A stretch of 64,000 nt of DNA from Streptomyces solicavernae (lineage in GTDB: Bacteria > Actinomycetota > Actinomycetes > Streptomycetales > Streptomycetaceae): positions 62,001 through 126,000 of the forward strand of contig NZ_JASCIR010000016.1 of NCBI RefSeq assembly GCF_029968095.1, read 5' to 3'. A program made the translations under genes and the position numbers. Numbering within the stretch: position 1 is the first letter of the stretch; the number at the start of each line of letters is the position of its first letter. Below the pieces are notes generated by a model. It worked only from the letters and a program-made list of their open reading frames with translations. It was not told where the DNA came from and made no database searches. Below, in pieces: positions 1 through 8,847 of the stretch.

Positions 1-1280
1 CGCGGTGGGCGCGGAAGGCGCGCTGCACATCGTGCGTGAACACGCCCGCCTGCAGGCCGTACTTGGAGTCGTTGACGGCGTCGAACGCGGCCTGCTCGCC
101 GTCCACCTTGGTGACGGTGAGGACCGGGCCGAAGACCTCCTCGCAGGCGAGGGTGGTGTCGGCGGGCACGTCGGCGAGGACGGTCGGGGCGTACGAGGCG
201 CCCTCGCGCTTGCCGCCCGCGAGCAGCGTGGCACCGGCGGCGACGGCCTCGTCCACCCAGGACTCGACGCGCTTGGCGGCGTTCTCGTCCACGAGCGGGC
301 CGACCTCGGTGGCCGCGTCCGACGGGTCACCGGTGACCTGCGCCTCGACGGCGGCGACGATACGGGGAAGGAGCCGGTCGTAGACGGAGGCGTCGGCGAT
401 CACGCGCTGCACGGAGATGCAGGACTGGCCGCCCTGGTAGTTCGAGAAGGTCGCGATGCGGCTCGCGGCCCAGTCGAGGTCGGCGTCGGAGGAGAAGTCG
501 TCCAGGACGACGGCCGCGCCGTTGCCGCCGAGTTCGAGGGTGATGTGCTTGCGCGGCACCGAGTCCATGATCGCGTAGCCGACCTTCTCGGAGCCCGTGA
601 AGGAGATGACGGGCAGACGCTCGTCCTGGACCAGGGCGGGCATCTTGTCGTTGGCGACCGGAAGCACCGACCAGGAGCCCTCGGGCAGGTCCGTCTCGGC
701 GAGCAGCTCACCGAGGATCAGACCGGAGAGCGGGGTGGCCGGGGCGGGCTTGAGGATGATCGGGGCGCCGGCGGCGATGGCCGGGGCGACCTTGTGCGCG
801 CACAGGTTCAGCGGGAAGTTGAACGGCGCGATACCGAGGACCACGCCGCGCGGGAAGCGGCGGGTCAGGGCGAGCCGGCCCTGGCCGCCCGCGTCGGTGT
901 CCAGGCGCTGGGCGTCGCCGCCGTTGAAGCGGCGGGCCTCCTCGGCGGCGAGACGGAACACCGCCACCGCCCGGCCGACCTCGCCGCGGGCCCACTTGAT
1001 CGGCTTGCCGTTCTCGGCGGAGACCAGCTGGGCGATCTCCTCGGCGCGCTCGGCCAGCCGCGCGGTGACGTGGTCGAGGGCGGCGGCCCGCACGTGGGCG
1101 GGGGTCGCGGAAAGCGCCTCGCGCGAGGCGTACGCGGCAGCGACGGCCTCCTCGACCTGCGCGTCGGTCGGGACGCTCACGCGGCCGACGGTGCGGCCGT
1201 CCCAGGGCGAGGTGACGTCGAAGGTGGTGTCGCCGGTGGCCTGGCGGCCGGCGAGCCAGAAGGCAGTGGTGTCGGTCATG
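1..1280 (-). CDS. NAD(P)-dependent aldehyde dehydrogenase, partial (3' end beyond the window)
   Basis: The reading frame starts at ATG 1280-1278 with MTDTTAFWLAGRQATGD and is still open at the window edge, so about 426 codons are present. Seen: an aldehyde dehydrogenase fold with the cofactor-loop stretch APFNFPLNLCAHKVAPA, the glutamate motif LELGGNGAAVV and the catalytic cysteine in YQGGQSCISVQR, followed by CEEVFGPVLTV. The family oxidises an aldehyde to its acid with NAD(P)+. It lies 198 bases downstream of a PucR regulator on the same strand and near gabT, so a role in amine or amino-acid catabolism (for example succinate semialdehyde) is plausible but inferred. The substrate cannot be read from the sequence. 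Confidence 0.9.
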
Positions 1281-1410
1281 GTGCCCGGCCCTTCCGCGGT
1301 GGTGTGTCTGGGGTACGAGGGGTTCGTACGAGGGGTACGGCCCCACGGTAGGCGCGGGCGCCGCGCGCGCCTCTTGTACGAGGTGGAGGAGTTGGGGTGG
1401 GCGGGGTGCC

Positions 1411-1445
1411 GGAATGGCCCAGTTCCCCGTGCCCCTGTCGGGGCC
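1411..1445. repeat. Streptomyces-type dispersed intergenic sequence
   Basis: The stretch CCCAGTTCCCCGTGCCCCT followed by a complementary GGGG run lies in the gap between the aldehyde dehydrogenase start and the PucR stop. From general familiarity, variants of this C-rich string recur in Streptomyces intergenic DNA, often as part of a hairpin. Only one copy is seen in this window, so the repeat status rests on recall. Confidence 0.35.
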
Positions 1446-1478
1446 CGGCCCATACCTGCACCTACGGGGCAGCAGCCC

Positions 1479-3095
1479 TCAGTCCGACGCCGCCGCCGAC
1501 ACCTTCAGCGCCAGCCAGAGCTCCATCCGCGCGTCCGGGTCGTCCAGGGAGCGCCCCAGGATCTCCTCGACCCGCCGCATGCGGTAGCGCAGCGTATGGC
1601 GGTGGACGCCGAGGTCCGCCGCCGCCGCGTCCCACTGGCCGTGCCGGGAGAGCCACGCCCGGAGCGAGGCCACGAGATCCCCGCGGCCCGTCGCGTCGTG
1701 CTCGCGCAGCGCCCGCAGCATGCCGTCGGCGAAGGCCCGTACCGCGTCGTCGGCGAGCAGCGGCAGGACCGAGCCCGCGGCCAGCTCCTCGTGTTCGACC
1801 AGGGTGCGGCCGCGGCGCCGGGCGACGGAGAGGGCCTGTTCGGCCTGCTTGTACCCGGTGGCGGCGGCGATCGGTCCGGCCGGCGCGGACAGGCCGACCA
1901 CCAACTGCTCGCCGTCGGCGGCCGGTTGCTCGCGGCCCTCGGCGCGGGCCGCGTCGGTGACGGCGGCCAGCTGCAGGCAGGCGGTGGCCGCGGCGCCGCC
2001 GTCGGCGAAGAGCAGCACGAGCCGGTCGCCGCCGTCCGGTACGACGAGCACGGCCTCACCGGCACGCGCGGCCGCGGCCTCGACGACGTCCGCGAGGTCG
2101 GCCAGCGGGTCGTGTCCGGCAACCGCGGGCGCGCTGCCGCCTGCGCGCGGGTGGGCCGGGGCGGTCTCGGCGATCAGCAGCCGGAACGGGGCGTCGAGGA
2201 GTCCGCCGTACAGCTCGCCCGCGACGGTGCGGGCGTGGTCCGGCTCCCCGGCGAGCAGCATCCGCAGGACCGCCGCGCCGAGGCGCTGTTCGGCGGCGTG
2301 CAGGGAGCGGGAGCGCTCGGTGGTGAGGGTGAGCAGGGCGATCGCGGAGTGCACCGCGTACCGCTCCGCCGTGCCGAGCGCGGCCGCGGTGCCGACGGCG
2401 AGCGCGGTGCGCGGGCGGCGCCCCGCGCCCAGGGAGTGCAGCTCGACGCGGTCGTCGGCGCCGCCGATCAGGGCGCTGGCGGGCGCCGGGCGGTCCCGCA
2501 GGCGCTCCACCTCGGAGGTGAGCCGGGCGGCGCGGCGGGCGGCCCACTCGGGCGCGGTGGCGACGACGGAGCCGGACGCGTCGTACAGCGCCGCCCAGCC
2601 GTCGACCTGCGCGGCGAGCGCGGTGAGCACACCCTCGGGGCCGCCGCTGAGGGCCTGCCGGGTGAGTTCGCGCTGGGCGGCGAAGCCGTCGGTGACGGAG
2701 CGGTACTGGTCGGCGGCGATGGCCGCCGAGACCTCCTTGACGATCGCCAGGAACGGCGTGCGGCGCGGCACTTCGAGCAGCGGCAGGTCCTCGGCCCTGG
2801 CCGCGGCGACGAGGGCGTCGGGGACGTCGTCGTAGTGCACGCCGACCGCGAAGCCGAGGCCGATGACACCCGCGCCGACGAGCCGCCGGACGTACTCCCG
2901 CATGGCCTCCGGGTCCTCGGCGTCCAGCTTGAGGGCGGTGATCAGCAGCAGCTCCCCGCCCTCCATGTAGGGCACGGGGTCGGTGAGTTCGCTGGCGTGG
3001 GCCCAGCGCACGGGCGTGTCCAGGCGGTCCTCGCCCGCGCGCACGGTGAGTTTGAGCTTGGAGTGCTGGACGAGCGAGGCGAGCGTGGGCGGCAT
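1479..3095 (-). CDS. PucR family transcriptional regulator
   Basis: 538 residues from ATG 3095 (MPPTLASLVQHSKLKL). An upstream in-frame extension exists but begins in low-complexity DNA and is not needed. The N-terminal part (about 1-125) matches the purine-catabolism PucR ligand domain (VRWAHASELTDPVPYMEGGE). The middle is a GGDEF-like, CdaR-type region. The C-terminus carries the PucR helix-turn-helix (AADLGVHRHTLRYRMRRVEE). Such proteins control purine, GABA, proline or other nitrogen-compound genes. It sits directly upstream of the aldehyde dehydrogenase on the same strand and faces the gabT region, so it may regulate either; the effector is unknown. Confidence 0.9.
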   Translation of the reverse strand: MPPTLASLVQHSKLKLTVRAGEDRLDTPVRWAHASELTDPVPYMEGGELLLITALKLDAEDPEAMREYVRRLVGAGVIGLGFAVGVHYDDVPDALVAAARAEDLPLLEVPRRTPFLAIVKEVSAAIAADQYRSVTDGFAAQRELTRQALSGGPEGVLTALAAQVDGWAALYDASGSVVATAPEWAARRAARLTSEVERLRDRPAPASALIGGADDRVELHSLGAGRRPRTALAVGTAAALGTAERYAVHSAIALLTLTTERSRSLHAAEQRLGAAVLRMLLAGEPDHARTVAGELYGGLLDAPFRLLIAETAPAHPRAGGSAPAVAGHDPLADLADVVEAAAARAGEAVLVVPDGGDRLVLLFADGGAAATACLQLAAVTDAARAEGREQPAADGEQLVVGLSAPAGPIAAATGYKQAEQALSVARRRGRTLVEHEELAAGSVLPLLADDAVRAFADGMLRALREHDATGRGDLVASLRAWLSRHGQWDAAAADLGVHRHTLRYRMRRVEEILGRSLDDPDARMELWLALKVSAAASD

Positions 3096-3131
3096 GGGAC
3101 CTTCACGGCTTCTGGTCGGTTGGGCGGTGCG

Positions 3132-3178
3132 GAGGCGGCGGTGACGAGGCGGCGGTGACGAGGCGGCGGTGACGAGGC
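3132..3178. repeat. 14-bp tandem repeat, 3 copies plus a partial one, upstream of the PucR gene
   Basis: The unit GAGGCGGCGGTGAC occurs at 3132-3145, 3146-3159 and 3160-3173 and then GAGGCG. It starts about 37 bases upstream of the PucR start codon, inside its presumed leader. Copies are identical, which points to slippage. No dyad symmetry is visible in the unit. Confidence 0.9.
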
Positions 3179-3377
3179 GTACGGGGCTCGGCAGGGCACC
3201 ACTCAGGATCGAACAGGACCAAACGGGATCATTTGGCCGACCCGTATGAACGGCCCTCGTCAATTCTGCCTCACCGTATGGAAGCTGCGTGTCGATTCCG
3301 TGAGCGCTCTTGCCTGTGCCGGTACGGACGTACTAACGCGGGCCGCCCGCGCCGCCCCCGTTGGCCCGCGCCGCTCC

Positions 3378-5726
3378 TCAGCCCCGCAGGTCGACCAGGA
3401 GCGGCGGCGCCGAGGCCCCGTCGACCGTCGCCAGGGAGAGGACGGCGTGGCCGGGCGGGACGTTCTGCGCGAGGTCGGAGGCGGACCAGCGTTCGCGCTC
3501 GACCTGGCGGACGGTGACCGCGTCCGTGGTGACCGCCCGCCCGGTGACCAGCCTGCGCAGCGCGTGCAGGGCCCGGGCCATCGGCTGATCGGCGTAGACC
3601 GTGTGCTGGGCGACCTCCCGGGTCTCCACCCGCTCGGTGCCCCAGGCCGCCGCGAACGGCCGCCCGTCCCAGGTGGTCACCCCGGAGAACGCCATCCGGC
3701 AGCCGACCGCCGCGTACAGCGGGTCCTGCAGCGGCTCGGGCACCTCGCCGACCGTGCGCAGGCCGAGCACCACGCCCGCGTGCAGGGACCGCAGCCGCCG
3801 GATCGCGGGCACGCTCCCGGCGGTCAGGGTACGCGCGGCGTCGTCGAGGACCAGGCAGGCGAAGTGCGGGCGCCCGGCCCGGTCCCGTACGACGTGGGAG
3901 AACTGGGCGAGCAGCAGCCGGGCGAGGAACCGGGAGGCCTCCTCGTGCCGCGGCTCGGGCAGGTCGACGCGGACCCGCAGCGGGTGGTGGGCCACGGCCG
4001 ACACGGAGAACGGGGCGCCCTCGTCCCCGCCGAAGGACCCGGCGAAGGCGGGCCGGTCGACGAGGGCGAGCCGTTCCGCGAGCGCCGGGCACGGGTCGCC
4101 CGGCGTGCCCGACTGCCGGACCCGCGCGTCCAGTTCGCGCCGCATCCCGGCGTGCCGGGCCGTGTCGCCGAGCTCCGCCCGCAGCGCGGACAGGGCGGCC
4201 GGCTCGCCCTCCAGGAGCTCGCGCAGCACCCGTACGGAGGGGAAGTGTCCGTGCACCGCGCGGTAGGGGCCGAGCAGCTGGGCCAGCGCGGTGGCGGAGC
4301 GCCGGGTGTCCGCGGATTCGAGGTCGCCGACCAGCGCCTCGGCCAGGAACGCGGCGGCCTCGTCCGGGTCGGCACAGCCCGCGTACAGGTCGAGGGCGTA
4401 CGGGGACGCCGGGTCGCCGGGCCGGACCACGACGTCGTACGCGTCGTCCGGGCCCAGCGGCGTACCGGCGGCGCAGACCGCGACGACCGCGGCCCGCCCG
4501 GTGAGCGCCTGCAGCGCGAGGCCCTCGGCGACGGGCCGCATCAGCTGCCTGGTCTTGCCCGCGCCGGACGGGCCGACGGCGAGCAGCGAGGTACCGAGGA
4601 CCTTGGGTTCGAGGGCGGCCTGGATGCCCCGGACGGCGTACGGGTTCCGCTCGTCCTGCGCGAAGCGGCCGATCCTGACCTGGTCGACGAGCAGGTCGTG
4701 GGTGGCGCTGCGGGCGGGCAGGTCACGGCTGCCGGACGGGTGCGCCCAGGCGGCGGCGCCGTGCCGGGCGACGGTGTCCGCGAACGCCGCCCGCTTGCCG
4801 GGGTCGCTCCCGGCGGCGTCCCAGGCGCGGGTGACGCGGGCGCAGTCGACGTCGTTCATCCGGCCGTCGCGCAGTTCGGCGGCGAGCAGGTCGGCCGCCT
4901 TGTCCTGCCCGGCGGCGCGCAGTTGGGGCCAGTGGGCGGAGGTGGGGGCGGTTGCGGGGCGGGGCGGGGGCGGTGCGGTGGGCGACTTCCGCAGGGCCGA
5001 ACGCCAGCCGCCGATCCGGGCGAAGGGCCAGAGCACGGCGAGCGTGATCGACGTGTATACGACGTAGGTGACCACAGGGGTGGACGTGAACACCGAGCGG
5101 CCCGCGAGCAGCGCGACCAGAGAGAGCACGGGCGTGACGACGGGCACGGGTTCCAGGCCGAGCCCGAAGACGCCCGGCCAGACGAGGGCGAGGACTCCCA
5201 CGGCGGCCACGGCGGCGATCAGGGCGCGCGAGGGCTGCGGCCTGGCCCTCACGAAGTACCGGACGGCCTCACTCCAGGTGCTGAGCCGGACCACCGCCCA
5301 GACCAGGAGGCCGAACACGGCGCCGCCGTAGACGATCAGCGCGTGCTGCCCCTGCCATCCCTGGGGGGAAATGCTCCCCGCGTACCACCACTCCGCCGGG
5401 GTGAACACCTTCACCGGCATCCACAGGTACGGAAAGCTGCCGTTCTGCAACAGCGACCAGAGCACCAGGCCGAGCACCGTGGGAATCACCATCCCCCGGA
5501 CCAGGCGCCGCTTCAGCTCCCGGTCGTCCTGCTGGGGCCCCCGCGGCCGGTACCCGAACCGCCAGACCCCCGGCTCCGCCTCGGGCCGCGCCGTCGCCAG
5601 CCACTCGGCGACCGGGGACGCGCCGGAGCCGGGCGGCCGGCGGGGCATCGGCGGTGCGGCGGGCGTGCTCACCGGCGTGGGCGGCTGCTTCCCGTCGTGT
5701 GCCTCGTACGTGCCCTCGCGGTCCAT
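3378..5726 (-). CDS. membrane-anchored P-loop ATPase, VirD4/TraG-like, function unknown
   Basis: 782 residues from ATG 5726. Seen: a proline-rich cytosolic N-terminus (about 1-75), then several hydrophobic segments (around residues 78-95, 120-140, 160-185 and 190-235), a proline-rich linker, then a large soluble domain. That domain has a Walker A motif (AVGPSGAGKTRQLMRP, about residue 390) and a Walker B-like FACLVLDDAAR near residue 620. The layout recalls T4SS coupling proteins and FtsK-type pumps, but no relaxase, mating-channel or conjugation gene lies nearby, so it is a chromosomal orphan. It is divergent from gabT with about 370 bases between them. The ATP-binding call is firm; transport of DNA or protein is only inferred. 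Confidence 0.75.
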   Translation of the reverse strand: MDREGTYEAHDGKQPPTPVSTPAAPPMPRRPPGSGASPVAEWLATARPEAEPGVWRFGYRPRGPQQDDRELKRRLVRGMVIPTVLGLVLWSLLQNGSFPYLWMPVKVFTPAEWWYAGSISPQGWQGQHALIVYGGAVFGLLVWAVVRLSTWSEAVRYFVRARPQPSRALIAAVAAVGVLALVWPGVFGLGLEPVPVVTPVLSLVALLAGRSVFTSTPVVTYVVYTSITLAVLWPFARIGGWRSALRKSPTAPPPPRPATAPTSAHWPQLRAAGQDKAADLLAAELRDGRMNDVDCARVTRAWDAAGSDPGKRAAFADTVARHGAAAWAHPSGSRDLPARSATHDLLVDQVRIGRFAQDERNPYAVRGIQAALEPKVLGTSLLAVGPSGAGKTRQLMRPVAEGLALQALTGRAAVVAVCAAGTPLGPDDAYDVVVRPGDPASPYALDLYAGCADPDEAAAFLAEALVGDLESADTRRSATALAQLLGPYRAVHGHFPSVRVLRELLEGEPAALSALRAELGDTARHAGMRRELDARVRQSGTPGDPCPALAERLALVDRPAFAGSFGGDEGAPFSVSAVAHHPLRVRVDLPEPRHEEASRFLARLLLAQFSHVVRDRAGRPHFACLVLDDAARTLTAGSVPAIRRLRSLHAGVVLGLRTVGEVPEPLQDPLYAAVGCRMAFSGVTTWDGRPFAAAWGTERVETREVAQHTVYADQPMARALHALRRLVTGRAVTTDAVTVRQVERERWSASDLAQNVPPGHAVLSLATVDGASAPPLLVDLRG

Positions 5727-5865
5727 GACCTGTGCCCCCTGCTGCTTCCGCCCTTGCCCGACCTGTCGGCCCGCGCCCGCCTGACCTGGCGGCCGGCGGG
5801 TGCGTCCGCGCTCAATCTAGTTGCAGCGGCGGGGCAGTTCACCGTTCCCCGGCCACCGCGCGGGC

Positions 5866-5980
5866 CCGCCGCGGAGCGCGCACCCGGCCGCACGCCATGT
5901 CCGCCGCGGAGCGCGCACCCGGCCGCACGCCATGTCCGCCGCGGAGCGCGCACCCGGCCCTACGCCATATCCGCCGCGGA
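5866..5980. repeat. 35-bp tandem repeat with an internal palindrome, upstream of gabT (candidate operator array)
   Basis: Units begin at 5866, 5901 and 5936, with the first ten bases again at 5971. The palindrome TCCGC-C-GCGGA is at 5900-5910, 5935-5945 and 5970-5980; the first unit has C for the leading T. The rest of the 5727-6094 gap holds the start region of the divergent ATPase gene and the gabT leader, with a possible -10 TAGCCT around 6039-6044 and GGGAG before the gabT ATG. The palindromes are 35 bp apart, a little over three helical turns. Operator function is an inference. Confidence 0.85.
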
Positions 5981-6094
5981 CAAGCCAGGCGGCCTACTAC
6001 TCCCCAACGGAACATGCCCGCTCCCCCGCACCGCGCCTAGCCTGCGCAGAAGAGCAAGCGTCCGAACCCCCACATTCGCCCCGGGAGCCCCCTT

Positions 6095-7429
6095 ATGACC
6101 GCCATTCCGCAGGAGCGCCGCCTCGTCACCGCGATCCCCGGCCCGAAGTCGCAGGAGCTGCAGGCCCGCCGCACGTCGGTGGTGGCCGGCGGCGTGGGCT
6201 CCGTACTGCCGGTGTTCACCGCGCGCGCGGGCGGCGGCGTCATCGAGGACGTCGACGGCAACCGCCTGATCGACTTCGGCTCCGGCATCGCCGTGACCTC
6301 CGTCGGCGCCTCCGCCGAGGCCGTCGTGCGCCGCGCCTCCGCGCAGCTCGCCGACTTCACGCACACCTGCTTCATGGTCACGCCGTACGAGGGCTACGTG
6401 GAGGTCTGCGAGGCGCTGGCCGAGCTGACGCCGGGCGACCACGCCAAGAAGTCCGCGCTGTTCAACTCGGGCGCCGAGGCCGTCGAGAACGCCGTGAAGA
6501 TCGCCCGCGCGCACACCAAGCGCCAGGCCGTCGTCGTCTTCGACCACGGCTACCACGGCCGCACCAACCTGACCATGGCGCTGACCAGCAAGAACATGCC
6601 GTACAAGCACGGCTTCGGCCCGTTCGCGCCCGAGGTCTACCGGGTGCCGGTGGCGTACGGCTACCGCTGGCCGACCGGCCCGGAGAACTGCGGCCCCGAG
6701 GCCGCCGCGCAGGCCATCGACCAGATCACCAAGCAGGTCGGCGCCGAGAACGTCGCCGCGATCATCATCGAGCCGGTGCTCGGCGAGGGCGGCTTCATCG
6801 AGCCGGCCAAGGGCTTCCTGCCCGAGATCGCGAAGTTCGCAGGCGACAACGGCATCGTCTTCGTCGCCGACGAGATCCAGTCCGGCTTCTGCCGCACCGG
6901 CCAGTGGTTCGCCTGTGAGGACGAGGGCGTCGTCCCCGACCTGATCACCACCGCCAAGGGCATCGCCGGCGGCCTCCCGCTGGCGGCGGTCACGGGCCGC
7001 GCCGAGATCATGGACTCCGCGCACGCGGGCGGCCTCGGTGGCACCTACGGCGGCAACCCGGTGGCCTGCGCCGGTGCGCTCGGCTCGATCGAGACGATGA
7101 AGGAGCTCGACCTCAACGGGAAGGCCAAGCGCATCGAGGAGGTCATGAAGGGCCGCCTCGCCGCGATGCAGGAGAAGTTCCAGATCATCGGCGACATCCG
7201 CGGCCGCGGCGCCATGATCGCCGTCGAGCTGGTCAAGGACCCTGCGACCAAGGAGCCGAACCCGGAGGCCGCCGGCGCGCTCGCCAAGGCCTGCCACGCC
7301 GAGGGCCTGCTCGTCCTCACCTGCGGCACCTACGGCAACGTGCTGCGCTTCCTGCCGCCGCTGGTCATCGGCGAGGACCTGCTGAACGAGGGCCTGGACA
7401 TCATCGAGCAGGCGTTCGCGCAGATCTGA
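6095..7429 (+). CDS. gabT: 4-aminobutyrate aminotransferase
   Basis: 444 residues, ATG at 6095 preceded by GGGAG. A class III PLP-dependent transaminase that moves the amino group of GABA to 2-oxoglutarate, giving succinate semialdehyde and glutamate. Seen: the family pattern FNSGAEAVENAVKIAR, VVVFDHGYHGRTNL, the cofactor aspartate motif FVADEIQSGFCRTG and the PLP-lysine motif ITTAKGIAGGLPLAAV. Length is normal for GabT. It stands alone on the plus strand behind the 35-bp palindromic array. Together with the nearby aldehyde dehydrogenases and polyamine operons it would form the last steps of putrescine breakdown via GABA. Confidence 0.92.
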   Translation: MTAIPQERRLVTAIPGPKSQELQARRTSVVAGGVGSVLPVFTARAGGGVIEDVDGNRLIDFGSGIAVTSVGASAEAVVRRASAQLADFTHTCFMVTPYEGYVEVCEALAELTPGDHAKKSALFNSGAEAVENAVKIARAHTKRQAVVVFDHGYHGRTNLTMALTSKNMPYKHGFGPFAPEVYRVPVAYGYRWPTGPENCGPEAAAQAIDQITKQVGAENVAAIIIEPVLGEGGFIEPAKGFLPEIAKFAGDNGIVFVADEIQSGFCRTGQWFACEDEGVVPDLITTAKGIAGGLPLAAVTGRAEIMDSAHAGGLGGTYGGNPVACAGALGSIETMKELDLNGKAKRIEEVMKGRLAAMQEKFQIIGDIRGRGAMIAVELVKDPATKEPNPEAAGALAKACHAEGLLVLTCGTYGNVLRFLPPLVIGEDLLNEGLDIIEQAFAQI

Positions 7430-7545
7430 GACGCCTGACGCACGCACGGGCCACGGCAGACGCTGTGAAGAAGGTGTGCGAGGCGGGTGGCGGGATGAGC
7501 GATCGCCTGTCGGAACCGCCGCCCTCTGCCGTACGTTCTTCGCAG

Positions 7546-8412
7546 ATGAGAGAAACACGCCGCTCACCGGAGACTGTGGGCGACACCGGGACGGAGCCTC
7601 GCAAGGCCCGCCCGGGCCGTGCCCTCGCGCACACTGCCGGAGCTTCTGGCTCCGGATCTCCTCACCGATCGGACGGCCGCCCGCCCCAAACCCCCCGGGG
7701 CGTGCGGCACGCCGGTCCCCACGGCCGCCCCGGAACCACCCCCCCTGTTCCGGGGCGGCCGGCCCCTTTCCGTCAACTCCTCGCCGCGTCGGCCGCGTTG
7801 GGCCTGGGCTTCGCCCTGGTCAGTTGGCAGGTCGCCGCGTCCGGGCCGTTCCGCGCGGCCGATGAGCGGTTCGCGGGCCTCGTCCGGCGCAGCGGCCTCC
7901 CGGACGGCGTGGCCGAACTCCTCGCCGATCTCGGCCATATGACCGTCGCGCCGGTGGTGCTCGCCGCGGCCGTCGCGTACGCGGTGCCGCGCGCCCGGCG
8001 CGCGGCCGAGCCGCGCTGGTGGCTCGGCCCGCTCTGCGCCGCGCTGGCGCTGGCCGCCGTGCCGCTGCTCGTCGCCCCGCTCAAGGCCCTCTTCGACCGG
8101 CCCGGCCCGCCCGGCACGGGCGGCGCCGACGGCTCGGGCGGCTTCTACCCCTCGGGCCACGCGGCCACCGCGATCGTCGCGTACGGGGCCGCCGCCCTGC
8201 TCGTCCGCCCCTGGCTGCGCACCGCCCGGCTGCGCCGCGGACTCCTCGCCGGCACCGCCCTGCTTGTGGCCGCCGTCGGCTACGGCCTGGTCCGGCGCGG
8301 CTACCACTGGCCCCTCGACGTCCTCGCGAGCTGGCTGCTCGGCGGCATGCTCCTGACCGCCCTGACCCTCACCGCCCGCCGAAGCACGCTCACCGCCCGC
8401 CGAAGTACGTAG
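7546..8412 (+). CDS. PAP2 family membrane phosphatase
   Basis: 288 residues from ATG 7546 (MRETRRSPETVGD); in-frame ATGs at 7465 and 7495 are also possible. The three PAP2 signature blocks are present: KALFDRPGPPGTG, YPSGHAATAIVAY and RRGYHWPLDVLASWLLGG, giving the catalytic histidines. There are about five to six hydrophobic segments, one at the N-terminal side (LLAASAALGLGFALVSW). The family dephosphorylates lipid phosphates such as undecaprenyl pyrophosphate or phosphatidate at the membrane. The C-terminus ends in a short duplicated stretch (RRSTLTARRST) encoded by a 21-bp direct repeat. The substrate is unknown. Confidence 0.85.
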   Translation: MRETRRSPETVGDTGTEPRKARPGRALAHTAGASGSGSPHRSDGRPPQTPRGVRHAGPHGRPGTTPPVPGRPAPFRQLLAASAALGLGFALVSWQVAASGPFRAADERFAGLVRRSGLPDGVAELLADLGHMTVAPVVLAAAVAYAVPRARRAAEPRWWLGPLCAALALAAVPLLVAPLKALFDRPGPPGTGGADGSGGFYPSGHAATAIVAYGAAALLVRPWLRTARLRRGLLAGTALLVAAVGYGLVRRGYHWPLDVLASWLLGGMLLTALTLTARRSTLTARRST

Positions 8413-8791
8413 TCAAGCGCCGCCCTGGCCGCCTCCCCCCGCCAGCCGCGCCGCCGCCTCATGCATGGCGAGTTCGAGCAGCGCCGGGTCGTTGAGGGTG
8501 CCCGAGCCGTCCGGCGGGACCAGCCAGCGCACGCCGCCGGTGGCCCGGCCGGGGTACGGCACGACGATCCAGGTGCCGTCGCCCGCGCCCCGTACGCCGG
8601 TGCCGATCCAGCGGCCCACCGTGCCCGCGGGCACGAAGAAGCCGGTCCGGGCGTCGCCGGAGTCGGCGAGGACGGGGCCGGGGCGGTCGATGCAGCGGTT
8701 CAGCACGTCGAGGGTCGGACAGCCGAGCTCGCCCGGCAGGATCAGCACATCCCAGAGCCGGCCCGCCGGGAGCAGCGCCACCCCGAGGGGG
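8413..8791 (-). pseudogene. 3' part of a conserved hypothetical gene interrupted by the IS607 element
   Basis: This frame encodes the C-terminal 126 codons (PLGVALLPAGRLWDVLILPG ... AMHEAAARLAGG). Upstream of 8791 the frame runs into the insertion sequence, so the apparent ATG inside the element is an accident. Joining it to 11101-11189 at the GG dinucleotide rebuilds one uninterrupted 155-codon frame reading ...WEWERN-PLGVALLP.... The protein is soluble, with a faint resemblance to the N-terminal domain of primase-polymerase-like Streptomyces proteins (LPAGR..DVL, FFVPAG, WIVVP); function unknown. The remnant may no longer be translated in full. Confidence 0.85.
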
Positions 8792-8835
8792 ATAGCAACT
8801 GTTGTGCTATGTCTCATCGTTGATCACCAATCATC

Positions 8836-8841
8836 TATGCT
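8836..8841 (+). promoter_or_regulatory. candidate -10 of a leaderless tnpA transcript
   Basis: TATGCT ends six bases before the tnpA ATG at 8848, and no ribosome-binding site precedes that ATG. This spacing fits a leaderless mRNA starting at the ATG, which is common in Streptomyces. No clear -35 is visible. Sequence-only inference. Confidence 0.5.
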
Positions 8842-8847
8842 GGTCTC

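Noticed and set aside
5..1351. Long open plus-strand frame opposite the aldehyde dehydrogenase
   Set aside because: High GC keeps antisense frames open; the minus strand carries all the aldehyde dehydrogenase motifs.
8761..8817. ATG-led N-terminus MRHSTTVAI for the small gene at 8413-8791
   Set aside because: The codons before PLGV come from the left end of the IS607 element; the native N-terminus is at 11101-11189.
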